In this document: positions 1 through 12,549 of the stretch, piece by piece
How positions within the stretch are numbered: position 1 is the first letter of the stretch
Layout of the letters: every line of letters begins with the position of its first letter
NCBI RefSeq assembly: GCF_963576675.1
Contig: NC_088911.1
Span: forward strand, 86,457,256 to 86,521,255
Origin: Euphorbia lathyris
Taxonomy: Eukaryota; Streptophyta; Magnoliopsida; Malpighiales; Euphorbiaceae
Direction of reading: 5' to 3'
DNA: 64,000 nucleotides
Notes under the pieces: generated by a model
The model's database searches: none
Seen by the model: the letters and a program-made list of their open reading frames with translations, nothing else
What the model was told of the DNA's origin: nothing
Made by a program: the position numbers and the translations under genes

Positions 1-1676
1 AAGTGTGCTAAAATTATGAAGGATATGACAAATAGAAGACAGTATAAAGGATAGAACAGGCTAGGCACTGCCGAACAGGTTGTGCAAGACCATACAACTC
101 TCCAATGAATTTATGACATTACCAATGAAGTCAAAGTATCAGCTTTAATGCCCACTTAAGTCAACTTTCGTGTGTTCTTAAGTTCCTAAGATTTACTAGA
201 GCCAATAGCGTCCTAAAGGAACTTTCTCTCTTGCATTAAGATCAAAGCTGCATTTCCGTTAAGAAAACCTTTGACACAACCATCTAACATATCTGCTTCG
301 AGGTTGCGAGATTGATAGAGATATCAGTGAAGATGTAAGTAGTGTCCTAACATTCATCTATCACATGCATATATGCCGAAGCACAGAAATAAAGAACCTC
401 ATCAACACATCATTGGCAAAATACTAAACATTCATTGAAAGAGTTATAGAACTTACATAACCGGTTCGGACTGGCCGTGCCTATTCAAAATGGATTACTC
501 ACTCATATCAAGCAGTGAGCAATCAGAAGTTCTTGATATATTCCGAAACTCCATTGGAGCTCTAATCTCCGATTAAAGAGTGACTTTTTTGTTCTAAAAT
601 AAAAATAAACTAACCGATGATGAACATCTCCTATCTTTCCTTTGCTACATCTATTTAAAGGAGAAAGACTAGGGCCAAAATTGGTACCCGAAAAGTACCC
701 AAGAAAAAGAAAAGTACAGAAAAATAAGTCAACACTTTACTAAAACTAAACATAGTAGAAAATAATCATTGATCTTTTTGACCCTTGAACACTTAAGGGT
801 CGAAACTTCTTGTCTCATGTTGCTTTAGGAAATGCCACCTGAACACTTTTCCACCTGCTGCCTCTGCCTCTGCCTCTGCCACCTCTGATCTGTCTCTGTC
901 CGTCATCGATAGGGATGGCAACGGGTACCCTACCCGCGGATACCCGGTACTATCCGACCCTAATGGGACTACCCGTACCCTGTGTAAAAGGGTATGGGAC
1001 GGGTATGAGATCAAAATCATTACCCGTTAGGGTAATGGGATGGGTATGGGAAGACCCCCTAGGGTACCCGGTACCCGTTACCCGTCATAATTTTTTATAT
1101 ATTAAAAAATATTATTGTGTTTTAGATATAAAATGTGAGATTTGAACACCAACCTTTTGTTCTTCGACCATTAAGTGATAACACTAAGCTATTTTATTTT
1201 TATTGATTAAGGTTCAATTTGTTCAATTTTTATATAAATGATTTATTAAATTTATACTTTGTTAAATTTGTAATATTTTTTATTTTATTTAGTGATTCTT
1301 AACGGGTAAGGGTACCCGTGGGTACCCGTGAATTAAATGGGACGGGTATGGGATGCAAAACATATACCCGTTAGGGTAATGGGAAGGGTACGGGTAATTA
1401 AAAAATAAACGGGTAAGGGTTTGGGATTGGCATTACCCGCGGGTACCCTACCGGTTGCCATCCCTATCGAGTATCCGACGTTTAACCGCTGGATCATAGA
1501 AAGGCTCCACTCCTCCTTGGCAGTTGCGAAACAAGCTGTTTCCAGCGAGTTAGGCTTTTATCAATGCTTATCTACAAAAAGACATTAATCAGTCCTTTTA
1601 TCTTGCAATATAATGTAAAAACACCCAAATTCTCATATAAATATTATGTTAAACTAAGTCAATTTCATGCCTAACA
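1..1676 (-). repeat. 3' LTR of G1 (partial), with MITE inserted
   Basis: It matches 10971-12079 almost base for base, apart from scattered substitutions and the insertion at 910-1466. It ends at 1676 in CTAACA, which is the TG...CA terminus read on the minus strand. A CTCTGC microsatellite near 860-890 differs in copy number from the other LTR. Confidence 0.95.
910..1466. mobile_element. Non-autonomous DNA transposon (MITE) with long inverted ends
   Basis: The ends are inverted repeats beginning TAGGGATGGCAACGGGTACC, with the partner at 1441-1466. The insert is absent from the other LTR at about 11871. The empty site reads TCAA where the filled site has TCGA on both sides (906-909 and 1467-1470), consistent with a 4-bp duplication. 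The interior is rich in GGGTACCCG-like motifs and otherwise AT-rich, and I see no transposase. The terminal sequence resembles hAT-derived MITEs, but a 4-bp TSD is not the 8 bp of hAT, so the superfamily is left open. Confidence 0.85.
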
Positions 1677-3269
1677 AATACCCCCAAATTGAACCTTTGC
1701 TTGTCCTCAAGTAACAAATTGTAAGAATGAATACTGTAACAGAGAAGAGTTAGGAATGAACTTTTTCAGAGAATGATAAGGGGAACAGAGATTATCTTGC
1801 CTAATGAGGAAATTAACAGATGCGTGCTATGATTTTATCAAAGAGTTTAGAGCTTGTTTTAAACAGTGTGTCCTTTTACTCGAGAACTTCCTTAAAGCTT
1901 AAAATTTAGACTTCTACTTTCACAAGAAGTTACCAACTCGCCAGACATGCCTCGCTAAGGAATGGAATATTTCACTCACTCTCGCATGGCATTTATTTAC
2001 CATAGGAAAAAGAATTCGATTTCACTCCTCAGCTCAGTCACCACACCCTTAGGGTGTGAGTTTGCCTATTGGTCCTGAATCTATGGGTCAAAATTCTTCC
2101 AAGTATAGTCCAAAGGACTTGACAAGGGTTGTAATGTTAGGCTCAGGTTCTGGTTTGACAGTGAAAAGCTATTTCAGTGTATGAATTCTGTCTTTATGCA
2201 ACTTATTTAACCGACACAGCTTTCAACAATCAAAGTGATTTACCCATTACCATATTCAAACAGTCTGTTTTCTTAAAACAACCTACCCTTTCTCTTCATA
2301 TCAATCATTAAAGATCTTTCCACCCAAACACAAACTTCCCAGGTTCCTTTCTATCTTATCTTTAGAATTATCTGCTCAACTGCCTTTGCTGTGTAATTTT
2401 AAAAGCACATGATTTCAATTTAAACAGTTGGTTTTGAAGCACAAGACAGAACTTAGGGTATTTAGGAATATCAGTGAAAGGACAGGGTCTCTTTACGTGG
2501 TTTTCAGAAAGAACAGGTTATGGCTCAAGTTGGGTACCCTAAAACGTGAGTGCAAAGCACAAGTGGCTTTTTTGTGTAGTGGAAAGGGGAACTAATGCCT
2601 TTTTCTTCCTATGCTTGTCAAAACGAATCTCCATTTCAATAGGGCAAACCAAGGCAAATTCTCCCTAAAGATAGTGAGCGTTGGCCCTCTCAGAAAAGAA
2701 TCAATGCATATTATAGATGCACTCTCAGGCTCGAGTTCTCACTATTTTTGGGGAAATGCAGTAAGACAATGGTTACTAATTGTGAAAGAAGATTTAAAAA
2801 ATTGAAAATTTTTTGGAACTTCCCGATTCGGGGAGACAAAATTCAAACAAACACGTAAAACTAAACAATTCCATCAAAACACACACAGTCTGTTTAGTGA
2901 TTCCCATTGAACACAAATCAATCGAATAGATAATGATTAAACAAGGAGATGAGAGAACGAAGAAACGAAAATCACAGAAATCACAAAATCACAAAGGACA
3001 TTTGCATCAAAGATTCTCAAGGGATATTTGTTCTACATCAAATCACTAGTTAAACAAACTGAATTTTAAAGCATTTATCATATTATGCCTGCATTTATTG
3101 TGATACACAACCCCCACCCCCAAATTAAAACAGAACATTGTCCTCAATGTTATAAGGATGGCAGCATATTGTAGATAATTTAAAGCATAACAACACAGGC
3201 AGAGCACAGTTGGATAGAGTAAGGGTGTTAGAGGTTACCAAATGCTAGGACATCAACAATGTTGACAGA
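1677..3269 (-). other. 3' non-coding region and PPT of G1
   Basis: Long untranslated stretch between the extra ORF and the 3' LTR, as is usual in Athila elements. Next to the LTR the minus strand reads a conserved TTGAGGACAAG motif, then a G-rich polypurine tract (AATTTGGGGGTATT), the plus-strand primer. A second similar module lies at about 3108-3155. I see no other coding sequence here. Confidence 0.7.
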
Positions 3270-4652
3270 TCAGGTGGGCTGGGAAAGAGGGGAGTTAACC
3301 TCTCTATCCGCAGCGGCAGGAATGCCCTCCCCTTTCGAGGAAGTTTCAGCATTAGCCTTAGCAGTAGCAGGTGTTTCAGGCATTTTTCTTACCGGACTCT
3401 TGATAGAAAAACCGGATGGACTCTCCTTGCCATGCTCCTCAATACAGATGGTTTTGAGCATGTCGATCGATACCTCATGTGACTCATACTTTTGCTCGAG
3501 TGCAAATATCATCTCACGGTTGGCTTGGTTCTGAGCAATCATGGCATTGAACTTGTCAAGGATGTCCTCGCTCGAAAGCTTTGCACATTTCTTATAGAAG
3601 TTCAGATCCTTTGGCAGCTCGACCTGTTCAGAATCTGATGAGACCGACACAGTTGGTTCACTTTTCCTCTTCCGGCTTTCAACTTTCCGTGATGTAACAA
3701 AGTCCGACATCCAAACCCACTTCCCGTTCACCATTTTACCAAACAACATCTTCTGCAGGCTCTTTAGGTCAATTTGTACTGGATGGTTCATAATAATGAG
3801 CCGAGAGTGGTCCTCAGGCTTAAAGACTCCAATAGATTCCGCAATTCTAGTGACAATGCTCTCGCAGCAGATGAGCGATGAGTTCTTTTTACAAAAAGCA
3901 CTGATGTACTCCCCAAACTAGTAACCTAAGTTCATTCTTTGCCCAATTGACATGCTCCACAAAGCTGTAAGGTCTGCATGTGGCATAGTAGCTTGATTTT
4001 ATCGGGCAAAGATTATGCCGGACACCAGCTTATGCAAGTAACAAACAGCATAGTCATCAATATTTGACGCCTTGGAGACGCTCCCGTCATAATGCTGCTG
4101 ACCTGTAAGAGAATTCCAGAAGGCAGTAGGGTCAAAGACATCAGGGGTCTTGGTGAATGCTTCCTTGTAGCTCTCGGACTCTAGGTCATCATCATCCACA
4201 GCACCTAACATTTGGTTAAACAGATTGAGCGAAGGCCTCTGAGTGTGACCCATAAGCCTGAAACTGAACTTCCCTTCTTTTTCAGGATCGGTGATCTCAG
4301 CATCGTGCTTGAAGGTAGCCAAGAACTCTAGCGTCAGTTCTTTGTATGCAGGCTCTTTTATCTCAAAGAAGCAGCCGAAATGGTCTGCCTCCATGAGCGT
4401 GCGCACGCGATCTTCAAGCTTTAGCCGCCTCAAGGTGTCCCAACAAACTGTTCTTATGGGCCCGAAATCAAGTTTAGCCAGATCTTCGTAGTACTTTTGC
4501 ACCTCAGGATCTTTGAACTGAGAGAGCTTTTTCACAAGCTTTTCATCCGGAACGAAAGCGACCGTGCTTGGTTCCGTCATCTTTCCCTTTGCTTTTTCCT
4601 TCTTGGTCGACCCCTCGACTTTCACGTGTTTTCCCAATCCTCTAGTTCTCAT
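3270..4652 (-). pseudogene. Extra 3' ORF of Athila G1 (ATHILA ORF / putative plant transposon protein type)
   Basis: One reading frame of 461 codons from the ATG at 4652 to the end at 3270, broken by internal stops near 3999 and 3917. The N-terminal part is basic (KKEKAKGK). A central domain of about 130 residues has the pattern EPAYKELTLEFLATF followed by FSFRLMGHTQRPS and LFNQMLG, which I recognise as the ATHILA ORF / putative plant transposon domain found downstream of integrase in this lineage. The C-terminal third looks coiled-coil (around ALEQKYESHEVSIDMLK). Its function is unknown; it sits where an env gene would in a retrovirus, but I see no signal peptide or membrane segment. Confidence 0.75.
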
Positions 4653-5289
4653 TTGTAAATCAAACTAAATAGGAACTTTTGCACCGTGTTATGAGAGAAA
4701 CCGAAATCTTGGTAAAGGTGAGGGAATAGTGCGTAAAGAAAAATTTAGGGTAACCAGCAGTCTGCGTCCTTTAAGTAGAAAGGAGGAGACAGATCTCTTG
4801 AGCTACCGCCCTAAAGACTGTCTCCTAATCTACCACCTGGACGAAATAGATGATTACCCCAGGCGAAAAGATGCAAGGGTACAATAAATCTTGCATTTAC
4901 GGCAAACTATCTACTTTATATTTTTCCGAGGGGACGATTAGGCTGAAATTACCGCCTAAAGACAGTTGATTTGACGCGTCCCATATCTTCTTTTTTTATT
5001 TTTGAATTTATCCCCCCCCCAAAACTATTATGACCTAACTCCACATCCCTCTAAAGGTTACACAAGCAAAACTAAAAACTTCACTCTTATTGACAAGGGT
5101 AGAAGTTTTACATTTTTCCTTGCGAAGATATTGATTAAAACCATGGTTAAAAAAAAATCAGACAATGTAATTGTTATCAGGTTAATGACTTAACACATGA
5201 TGATGGATTAATAAAATAAAAAAAAACTTGTTTGGAGGGGTACTTTCCTGCTGCAATTGGTGTTTGCAGCGAACACCATGTGTCTCTGT
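4653..5289 (-). other. Spacer between integrase and extra ORF of G1
   Basis: About 640 bp with no sustained reading frame. It contains polypyrimidine and polypurine stretches and repeated GCGGTA/TACCGCC-like words. It may hold the leader of the extra ORF, but no clear promoter or splice site could be fixed. Confidence 0.4.
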
Positions 5290-6669
5290 TCATTGGTGCG
5301 GAGGATCCTGGAAGTGAACAGTGTCAATCTTCCTCTTGTGGTCATTCTCAAGATATGGTTTGAGACGCTGCCCGTTCACTTTGAAAGGAGCATCACCATT
5401 TTTTAAAATTTCCACCGCTCCATGCTCGAACACCCTGTGTACTGTGAATGGTCCTGACCATCGTGACTTAAGCTTTCCTGAAAACAGTCGCAGTCTTGAG
5501 TTGAACAGAAGGACATTTTGACCTTCGTGAAAGACTTTCTCCTAGATCTTTTTATCGTGCCACTGCTTGGTCTTTTCCTTGTAATTGACTGCATTCTCAT
5601 AGGAGAACAGCCTGAATTCTTCCATGTCACACAGTTGCATACGTCTCTGTTCTCCAACAGCCTATGTCTCAAAATTTAAGAATGTTAATGCCCAAAAGGC
5701 CCTGTGTTCCATTTCAACGGGTAGGTGACTAAATTTTCCGTATAACAATCTAAACGGAGACATTCCAATTGGTGTTTTATAGGCTGTCCTATATGCCCAA
5801 AGAGCATCGTCAAGCTTGTTTGCCCAGTCTCTCCTAGAACTGCCAACATTTTTCTCTAAAATTCTTTTGATTTCACGATTGGAAATCTCCACCTGTCCAC
5901 TCGTTTGTGGATGGTACGGTGTGGCAATTCTGTGAGAGACTCCAAGCTTGCCCATCAGCTTTTCAAATTTGGCATTGCAAAAGTGGGATCCTTGATCACT
6001 AATGATCGCTCGTGGGACACCGAATCTGGCGAACAGCCTTTTCAGGAACTTTACAACCACACGGGCGTCATTGGTGGGACTAGCCATTGCTTCAACCCAC
6101 TTGCTCACATAATCTACAGCCACTAAGATATATTTATTCCCAAAAGATGTAGGGAATGGACCCATAAAATCTATGCCCCAGATATCAAAAATTTCACAAA
6201 CAACTATGTTGTTGAGAGGCATGGCATTTCTAGCCGAGATGTTGCCTGTTCGTTGGCACTCATTGCAAGTGCTAACAAACAAATGGGCATCTTTGAAAAG
6301 TGTTGGCCAGAAAAAACCTGATTGAAGAACCTTGGCTGCAGTTCTGCTAGCGCTATGGTGTCCTCCAGCTTCTCGGTCATGACAATGGCTAAGCACATCC
6401 TGTTGCTCCTCCTGAGATATACATCTTTGAATAATTTGATCAGCGCACAACCTGAAAAGATAAGGGTCATCCCAAAAATAATATTTAATTTCAGAAAAAA
6501 ACTTCCTCCTCTGATTCGTGGACAGGTTGTGCGGCTTGAGCGAACTCACAAGGTAATTAGCAATATCGGCAAACCATGGCGCAGACTGTGCGACATATAT
6601 ATGTTCGTCTGGAAATCTTTCCAGAATCTCTGGTTGTTCCTGGCTGCCTTGGTGAGAAATCCTTGACAA
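5290..6669 (-). pseudogene. G1 integrase (C-terminal part of pol)
   Basis: Integrase inserts the cDNA copy into chromosomal DNA. The HHCC zinc domain is visible ([11 protein letters not shown] with [11 protein letters not shown]), then the DDE core with [18 protein letters not shown] and [16 protein letters not shown], then a C-terminal domain around LFNSRLRLF and [11 protein letters not shown]. The frame ends at about 5290. It is broken by TAG codons at 5662-5664 (after LNFET) and near 5545 (KKI/EKVF), each explained by Gln CAG changed to TAG. The same frame in element B is intact across the first position and reads Gln there. Confidence 0.9.
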
Positions 6670-8057
6670 ATGATCAGCCGCGACATTTTCAGTTCCCTTT
6701 TTATCCTTAATCTCGAGATCAAACTCTTAAAGCAATAATAGCCAGCGGATTAACCTCGGCTTAGCATCCTTTTTCACAAACAAGTAGCGTAGCGTAGCGT
6801 GGTCTGTGTGCACAACTACTTTGGATAACACCAAGTAAGGTCAAAATTTGTCGAAGGCATACACAACTGCAAGAAGCTCCTTCTCTGTAGTGGTGTAATT
6901 CTGCTGGGCCTCGTTTAGCGTCTTACTCGCATAGTAAATTGGCCTAAACTTTTTCTCTATCCTTTGTCCAAGAACGGCTCCCACACAAGTATCGCTTGCG
7001 TCGCACATCATTTCAAAAGGTTGCTCCCAGTCGGGTCCTGCCAGTATGGGCGAGTTGATCAGCTTGCTCTTTAAAAGTTCAAACGCCTTCAAACAGCTTG
7101 CGTCAAAAGAAAATTCCGCTTCCTTATGAAGTAATGCTGACAAGGGTAGCATAATCTTTGAAAAATCTTTAATAAACCTGCGGTAAAACCCTGAGTGTCC
7201 CAAAAAACTTCGCACATCTTTTACATTGGCCAGAACAGCCAACTTATCGATTACTTCCACCGTTGCTTTGGCCACTTCCATCCCTTTTTCTAAAATTTTA
7301 TGCCCGAGAACAATTCCGCCCGTAACCATGAAGTGGCATTTCTCCCAATTCAAGACCAAATGTGTCTCCTTGCAACGCACAAGCACGGCTTCGAGGTTGT
7401 TTAGACAGCTATCAAAAGAGTTTCCATAAACAGAGAAGTCATCCATGAATATTTCTACGGTCCGCTCCGCCATGTCATGAAAAATGGACATCATACACCG
7501 TTGGAAAGTGGCTGGAGCATTGCACAGCCTGAATGACATTCTTCTGTAAGCAGAAGTCCCATACGAACATGTGAACGTTGTCTTCTCTTGATCCTCACTA
7601 TGAATTGTGATCTGGTTGTATCCTGAATAACCGTTGAGAAAACAATAGAAGGCATATCCTGCTAACCACTCTAACATCTGATCAATGAAGGGAAAGGGAA
7701 ATGATCCTTCCTTGTGGCTTCGTTGAGCTCTTTGTAATCAACACAAACACGCCATCCAGTTATTGTTCTTGTGGGTACCAACTCGTCTTTCTCGTTGAGA
7801 ACTACGGTTGTTCCTCCCTTCTTTGGCACAACGTGAATAGGGCTGGTCCACACACTATCAGAGATTGGGTAAATAATGCCAGCATCAAGAAGCTTGATCA
7901 CTTCTTTTCGCACAATCTCCTTCATATGGGGATTTAGTCTGTGTTGCGGCTGGACAGATGGGTTGTGCTCCTTTTCCATCAAGATTCTGTGAACACAGAC
8001 TGCTGGGCTGATCCCTTTGATGTCATCAATTTTCCATGCGATTGCATCCTTATTTCT
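6670..8057 (-). pseudogene. G1 reverse transcriptase and RNase H
   Basis: The RT fingers and palm are visible at 7671-7982 (KKGGTTVV, TGWRVCVDYKELN) and continue at 6841-7677 with the catalytic box FMDDFSVYG near 7440. The connection and RNase H follow ([38 protein letters not shown]). The copy has a one-base frameshift near 7680, TGA after FDKF at 6841-6843 and TAA within RWLLLL/EF near 6728. The last two are explained by CGA and CAA codons losing a C to T. A short GTAGC slippage repeat occurs at about 6785. Confidence 0.9.
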
Positions 8058-9440
8058 TCATAAGACTGCCATGAGTTGCACCTTTTGATCAGGAGTTAAC
8101 TTCGAGGATATGATGACTGGACTTCCGTTGGGTGGTTCAAGGAAAGCATACTCGAGGTGTGCAGGCAATGGTTTCAATTCTGGTTTCGACACTGGCACAG
8201 TTGGTATCTCCGGTGGTTCTTGATGAGTAGGAACAGTCGGATCGAAAGGAGGTGTCGGTAGGTTGGATTCAATGGAACAGCCTGTTCCTTCGTATATGTT
8301 CACCTCTTCTCCCAACAAAGTCTCCAGCGTGTCCTGTTCCTGCAAAGTAGACAAACTTTGAAAATCATCCAGGAAATAGCATGTGTCATCATTATTATTT
8401 GCACGTCTCATTGCCTCGTTCATCTTAAAGATGACTTCTTCCCTATTAATCCTTAAAAATAATTGTCCCTCGCCTACGTCTATCAATGCTTTCCCCGTGG
8501 CTAAGAATGGTCTACCTAGGATGATAGGAACATGCAAGTCTTCATCAATGTCCATTATAATGAAATCAACTGGCAAAATAAATTTTCCTACTTTGACTAG
8601 CACATCTTCCACAACCCCCCTAGGATAGCATACTGAACGATCAGCTAATTGAATAGACATACGAGTAGGTTGAGGTTCTCCTAATCCAAGTTTTGCATAT
8701 ACAGAATAAGGCATCAGATTTATGCTAGCTCCTAGGTCACATAGTGCATTTTCAATATTTAGCTTTCCAATTGAACAAGGAATAGAAAAACTCCCTGGAT
8801 CTTTTAGCTTCTTGGGTAGCTGCTGCTTGTTTTGGAGTATTGACGAACAATCTCTGTTGAGTTGTATCATAGAAATGTTTTCCCTCTTCTTTTTGTTCGA
8901 CAGGATGTCTTTGAGGAATTTGGCGTATATCGGCATCTGTGCCAGTGCTTCTACGAAAGGAATGTTGATGTGCAACTTCCTTAAGGTATCCAACACTTTA
9001 GAATTCTGTTCCTCCAGCTTTTTATTGATCAGACGCGTTGGATATGGCACAAGTGGAACATACGGTGGTGGTGGCTTATACATTCTTTCACTTTCCCCTT
9101 GATCCGGCTTACTTGTACAGGTTGTCTTCCTGGTTTCATCTTCACTGGAAACAGCATGTTCCTGCTCCCTTTCAGCTTCTTTGGATGTTCCTGTGCATTT
9201 AACATCTACATCAGTCAAAGTAATGGGTTGAGTTTGCTTACCTGACCTTAGGGTGATTGCCATGACATCGCCCTTTTGATTTGGCCCTGTGTTGCTCGAC
9301 ATTATTCCCTTTCCTTTTGACGTAGATGCAGCTAACTGGTGAACCTGTGTTTCCAGACTTTTTATTGAAGCTTGTGTCTGTTTCATGAATTGCATCATCA
9401 TTGTTTTCATATCTGGCTCTACATCTTCCTTTGGTGGCAC
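8058..9440 (-). pseudogene. G1 gag C-terminus and aspartic protease
   Basis: The first half is the low-complexity gag tail with the conserved Athila block KLHINIPFVEALAQMPIYAK. The second half is the retropepsin-like protease with active-site motif DLGASINLMP (near 8730), flap region RSVCYPRGVVEDVLVKVG and ILGRPFLATG. Protease cleaves the Gag-Pol polyprotein. The frame ends at a TGA (8058-8060) that interrupts the run into RT, explained by CGA to TGA. Confidence 0.85.
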
Positions 9441-10551
9441 AGGTTGTTTGTAATGCTGCTGAGGTTGCCTTTGGTAGTCTCCTCCCTGCTGTTGTTGATA
9501 TCTCGGTTGTTCCTGCTGGTTTGGCTGGCCTGTCCATCCAAAGTTCGGATGGTTTCTTGTGGCAAGATTATACGTGTTGGAATACGGGTTAGGTGGATTC
9601 CTCTGATTATACCCTGCGTAATCACATTCTGCCTATGCGCCCTTTCCCTGCTTAACTCCGGGACAGTTGATACTGAAATGAAGACCTCCACAAAAATCGT
9701 AAATGTCATTGAATGGTGGTTCGTTGTGAATCGAAGACACATTTATCTTGCCCAGCTGTCTAGCAAGCTGTTCTACCTAACTTGTCAATTTTGACACAAC
9801 ATCATCATTTCCCATCTTCTTCCCTTCACTTCTGGCTGAGTGCCAGTTGTAACTTGTGCTGACTACCTTCTCAATAAGGTCATATAAAGCATGTGGCTCA
9901 AGATCTTCTGGGTTACCGTTGGCTATGGATTCAATCTGAATTTTGTAGATGTTTGTCACACCATTATAGAAATTCTGCACTTGCATCCACATAGGGATAC
10001 CATGATTTGGTACCCTTCTCAATAGCTCTTTGTATCTTTCCCAGGCTTCTGCTAGCGACTCGTCCTCTTCTTGCAAAAAACCGCGACACTTCATTTCTCA
10101 GTTTTATGGCTTGTCAAGGTGGGAAATATTTCATCAGAAAAGCTCGTGCCATTTCTTCCCAACTTGTGATTGTCCCTGGCTGTAAATTTCTTAGCCAGTT
10201 TTTCGCTTTATCCCTTAGGGAAAAAAGGAACAGCTTTAGTCTGATTACGTCATCAGAAACACCTCTGTTTGATCTGAATGTGTTGCACAACGTGATGAAT
10301 TCTTGAATATGCCCATTTGGATCTTCAGATTGAAACCTATTAAATTGCACTGAGGCCTGGATCATCTGTATCATAGATCCCTTCACCTCGAACATGTTGT
10401 TCCCCTCGTTGGGTAACACGATACATGATGAATGTCCCTCTGTGGTTGGCCTTGAATAATCTCTGATTCGCATCACAGGAGGGTTATTATTTTCTCCTTC
10501 TCCTTCAGGACCAGGCTGAACTGGTTGTTCGGGTGGCACCCTTCCAGCCAT
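9441..10551 (-). pseudogene. G1 gag (capsid and zinc knuckle)
   Basis: The start is the ATG at 10551 (MAGRVPPEQPV). The retrotransposon gag core follows (PNGHIQEFITLCNTF, RLKLFLFSLRDKAKNWL, FLMKYFPP) and continues after a frameshift near 10100 (LAEAWERYKELLRRVPNHG). The zinc knuckle near 9670-9710 reads YDFCGGLHFSINC, so the first Cys of the CCHC box is replaced by Tyr (a G to A change). Stops at 9777-9779 and near 9633 are both TAG where Gln is expected. Gag packages the element RNA into virus-like particles. Confidence 0.85.
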
Positions 10552-10764
10552 TCTTCTCTCTCTTTGCCGTTCTCTTTATCGTGCACGTCGAGCTCCCGCT
10601 CTGTTTCGTCTAAACGTTCTCTCTAATTCGAGATCGATAGGAAAAACAGGAGGTCCAGCTCTTCGTATAAACTGGTAAAGAACTTCTTTTTCCTGCACGC
10701 CTTAGCAAACAGATTAAAAACACCCTGTTTCACAGAAATTTCAGATCAATTTTGTTGCTTTCAA

Positions 10765-10782
10765 TCCCCGGCAACGGCGCCA
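10765..10782 (-). promoter_or_regulatory. Primer binding site of G1
   Basis: The minus strand reads TGGCGCCGTTGCCGGGGA six bases inside the 5' LTR end, the primer site shared by Athila/Tat elements. It is identical to the PBS of element B. Confidence 0.92.
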
Positions 10783-10788
10783 AAAACT

Positions 10789-12079
10789 TGTTGTCCTCAG
10801 ATGTGACTCTAGCAAGTGTACTAGATACAAGTAATAAAGTGATAAGTCAAGTATCGTATCCACATGGATTGAGATCAAAATGATATGAGAAAATCATTGC
10901 TGAACAGAGTGTGTGAGTAAAGGTATCTTCTTAGTAGGATTGATTGTTTGAGTGTGGATAGTTAAGACAAAAGTGTGCTAAAGTTATGAAGGATATGACA
11001 AATAGAAGACAGTATAAAGGATAGAACAGGCTAGGCACTGCCGAACAGGTTGTGCAAGACCATACAACTCTCCAATGAATTTATGACATTACCAATGAAG
11101 TCAAAGTATCAGCTTTAATGCCCACTTAAGTCAACTTTCGTGTGTTCTTAAGTTCCTAAGATTTACTAGAGCCAATAGCGTCCTAAAGGAACTTTCTCTC
11201 TTGCATTAAGATCAAAGCTGCATTTCCGTTAAGAAAACCTTTGACACAACCATCTAACATGTCTGCTTCGAGGTTGCGAGATTGATAGAGATATCAGTGA
11301 AGATGTAAGTAGTGTCCTAACATTTATCTATCACATGCATATATGCCGAAGCATAGAAATAAAGAACTTCATCAACACATCATTGGCAAAATACTAAACA
11401 TTCATTGAAAGAGTTATAGAACTTACATAACCGGCCCGGAATGGCCGTGCCTATTCAAAATGGATTACTCACTCATATCGAGCAGTGAGCAATCAGAAGT
11501 TCTTGATATATTCTGAAACTCCATTGGAGCTCTAATCTCCGATTAAAGAGTGACTTTTCTGTTCTAAAATAAAAATAAACTAACCGATGATGAACATCTC
11601 CTATCTTTCCTTTGCTACATCTATTTAAAGAAGAAAGACTAGGGCCAAAATTGGTACCCGAAAAGTACCCAAGAAAAAGAAAAGTACAGAAAAATAAGTC
11701 AACACTTTACTAAAACTAAACATAGTAGAAAATAATCATTGATCTTTTTGACCCTTGAACACTCAAGGGTCGAAACTTCTTGTCTCATGTTGCTTTAGGA
11801 AATGCCACCTGAACACTTTTCCACCTGCTACCTCTGCCTCTGCCACCTCTGATCTGTCGCTGTCCGTCATCAAGTATCCGGCGTTTAACCGCTGGATCAT
11901 AGAAAGGCTCCACTCCTCCTTGGCAGTTGCGAAACTAGCTGTTTCCAGCGAGTTAGGCTTTTATCAATGCTTATCTACAAAAAGACATTAATCAGTCCTT
12001 TTATCTTGCAATATAATGTAAAGACACCCAAATTCTCATATAAATATTATGTTAAACTAAGTCAATTTCATGCCTAACA
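10789..12079 (-). repeat. 5' LTR of G1
   Basis: It runs from TGTTGTCC (10789) to CTAACA (12079), 1291 bp, and is the complete partner of the left LTR. On the minus strand TTTAAATAG near 11625 is the probable TATA box. It lacks the MITE, so it gives the empty insertion site. Confidence 0.95.
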
Positions 12080-12549
12080 TTAGTGAAGAGATTATCCGAA
12101 TAAATAATCCTAATGCAAACACGGATTTAAGGATTACCTCTTATAGAGTAGAACCTGTTGAGAAGATAAACAGTGGAATTAGAATAGAATCAACCACAAT
12201 CTCGCATCACTGGTCACGTATCACCCATGATGACGTTAGCCACAAAGTGATAACGAATGATCCACGAACTAAATGTTGACTTAGGAGACAGGGGGATTGG
12301 CGCATGAGTATAGATGGAGGAATAGAGAATATTGTGTAGAGTGACTAGGGTTATGAGGTTATCTATTTATAGCCTAGTTAGGCTATAAAAGGCTCGTGTG
12401 AGTGAGCTTATTTTCTGTATGACATGTATTGTATCATATAACATCGAACATTAAGAAAAAAAATATTCACACTCATGTATTGTAAAATTTCATGAAACAT
12501 TTATTAATAAATCATGTTCAAACAAATACATGAAAAAAAAGTATGTCTA
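12080..12549. other. Unassigned sequence right of G1
   Basis: No sustained reading frame. A TATA-like CTATAAAAGG near 12385 and the adjacent copia RNase H remnant suggest this may be the decayed 3' end and LTR of that old copia element, but no partner LTR is present to confirm it. Confidence 0.3.

Larger units (their letters stand above)
1..12079 (-). mobile_element. Athila-type Ty3/gypsy retrotransposon 'G1', left edge cut by window
   Basis: Two near-identical LTRs (1-1676 and 10789-12079) flank about 9.1 kb of internal sequence read on the minus strand. The order on that strand is 5' LTR, PBS, gag, protease, RT, RNase H, integrase, extra ORF, PPT, 3' LTR. The PBS sequence and the extra ORF after integrase are typical of the Athila lineage. 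Position 1 aligns with 10971, so about 182 bp of the left LTR, its outer end and the left TSD lie outside the window. All coding parts carry stops or frameshifts, so the copy is dead. Confidence 0.95.

Noticed and set aside
915..1145. Open frame of 76 codons
   Set aside because: It lies inside the MITE, follows the GGGTACCCG repeats and has no recognisable domain.
2611..2805. 64-codon open frame in the G1 3' region
   Set aside because: Wrong strand for G1, no start context or domain, and typical length for chance frames here.
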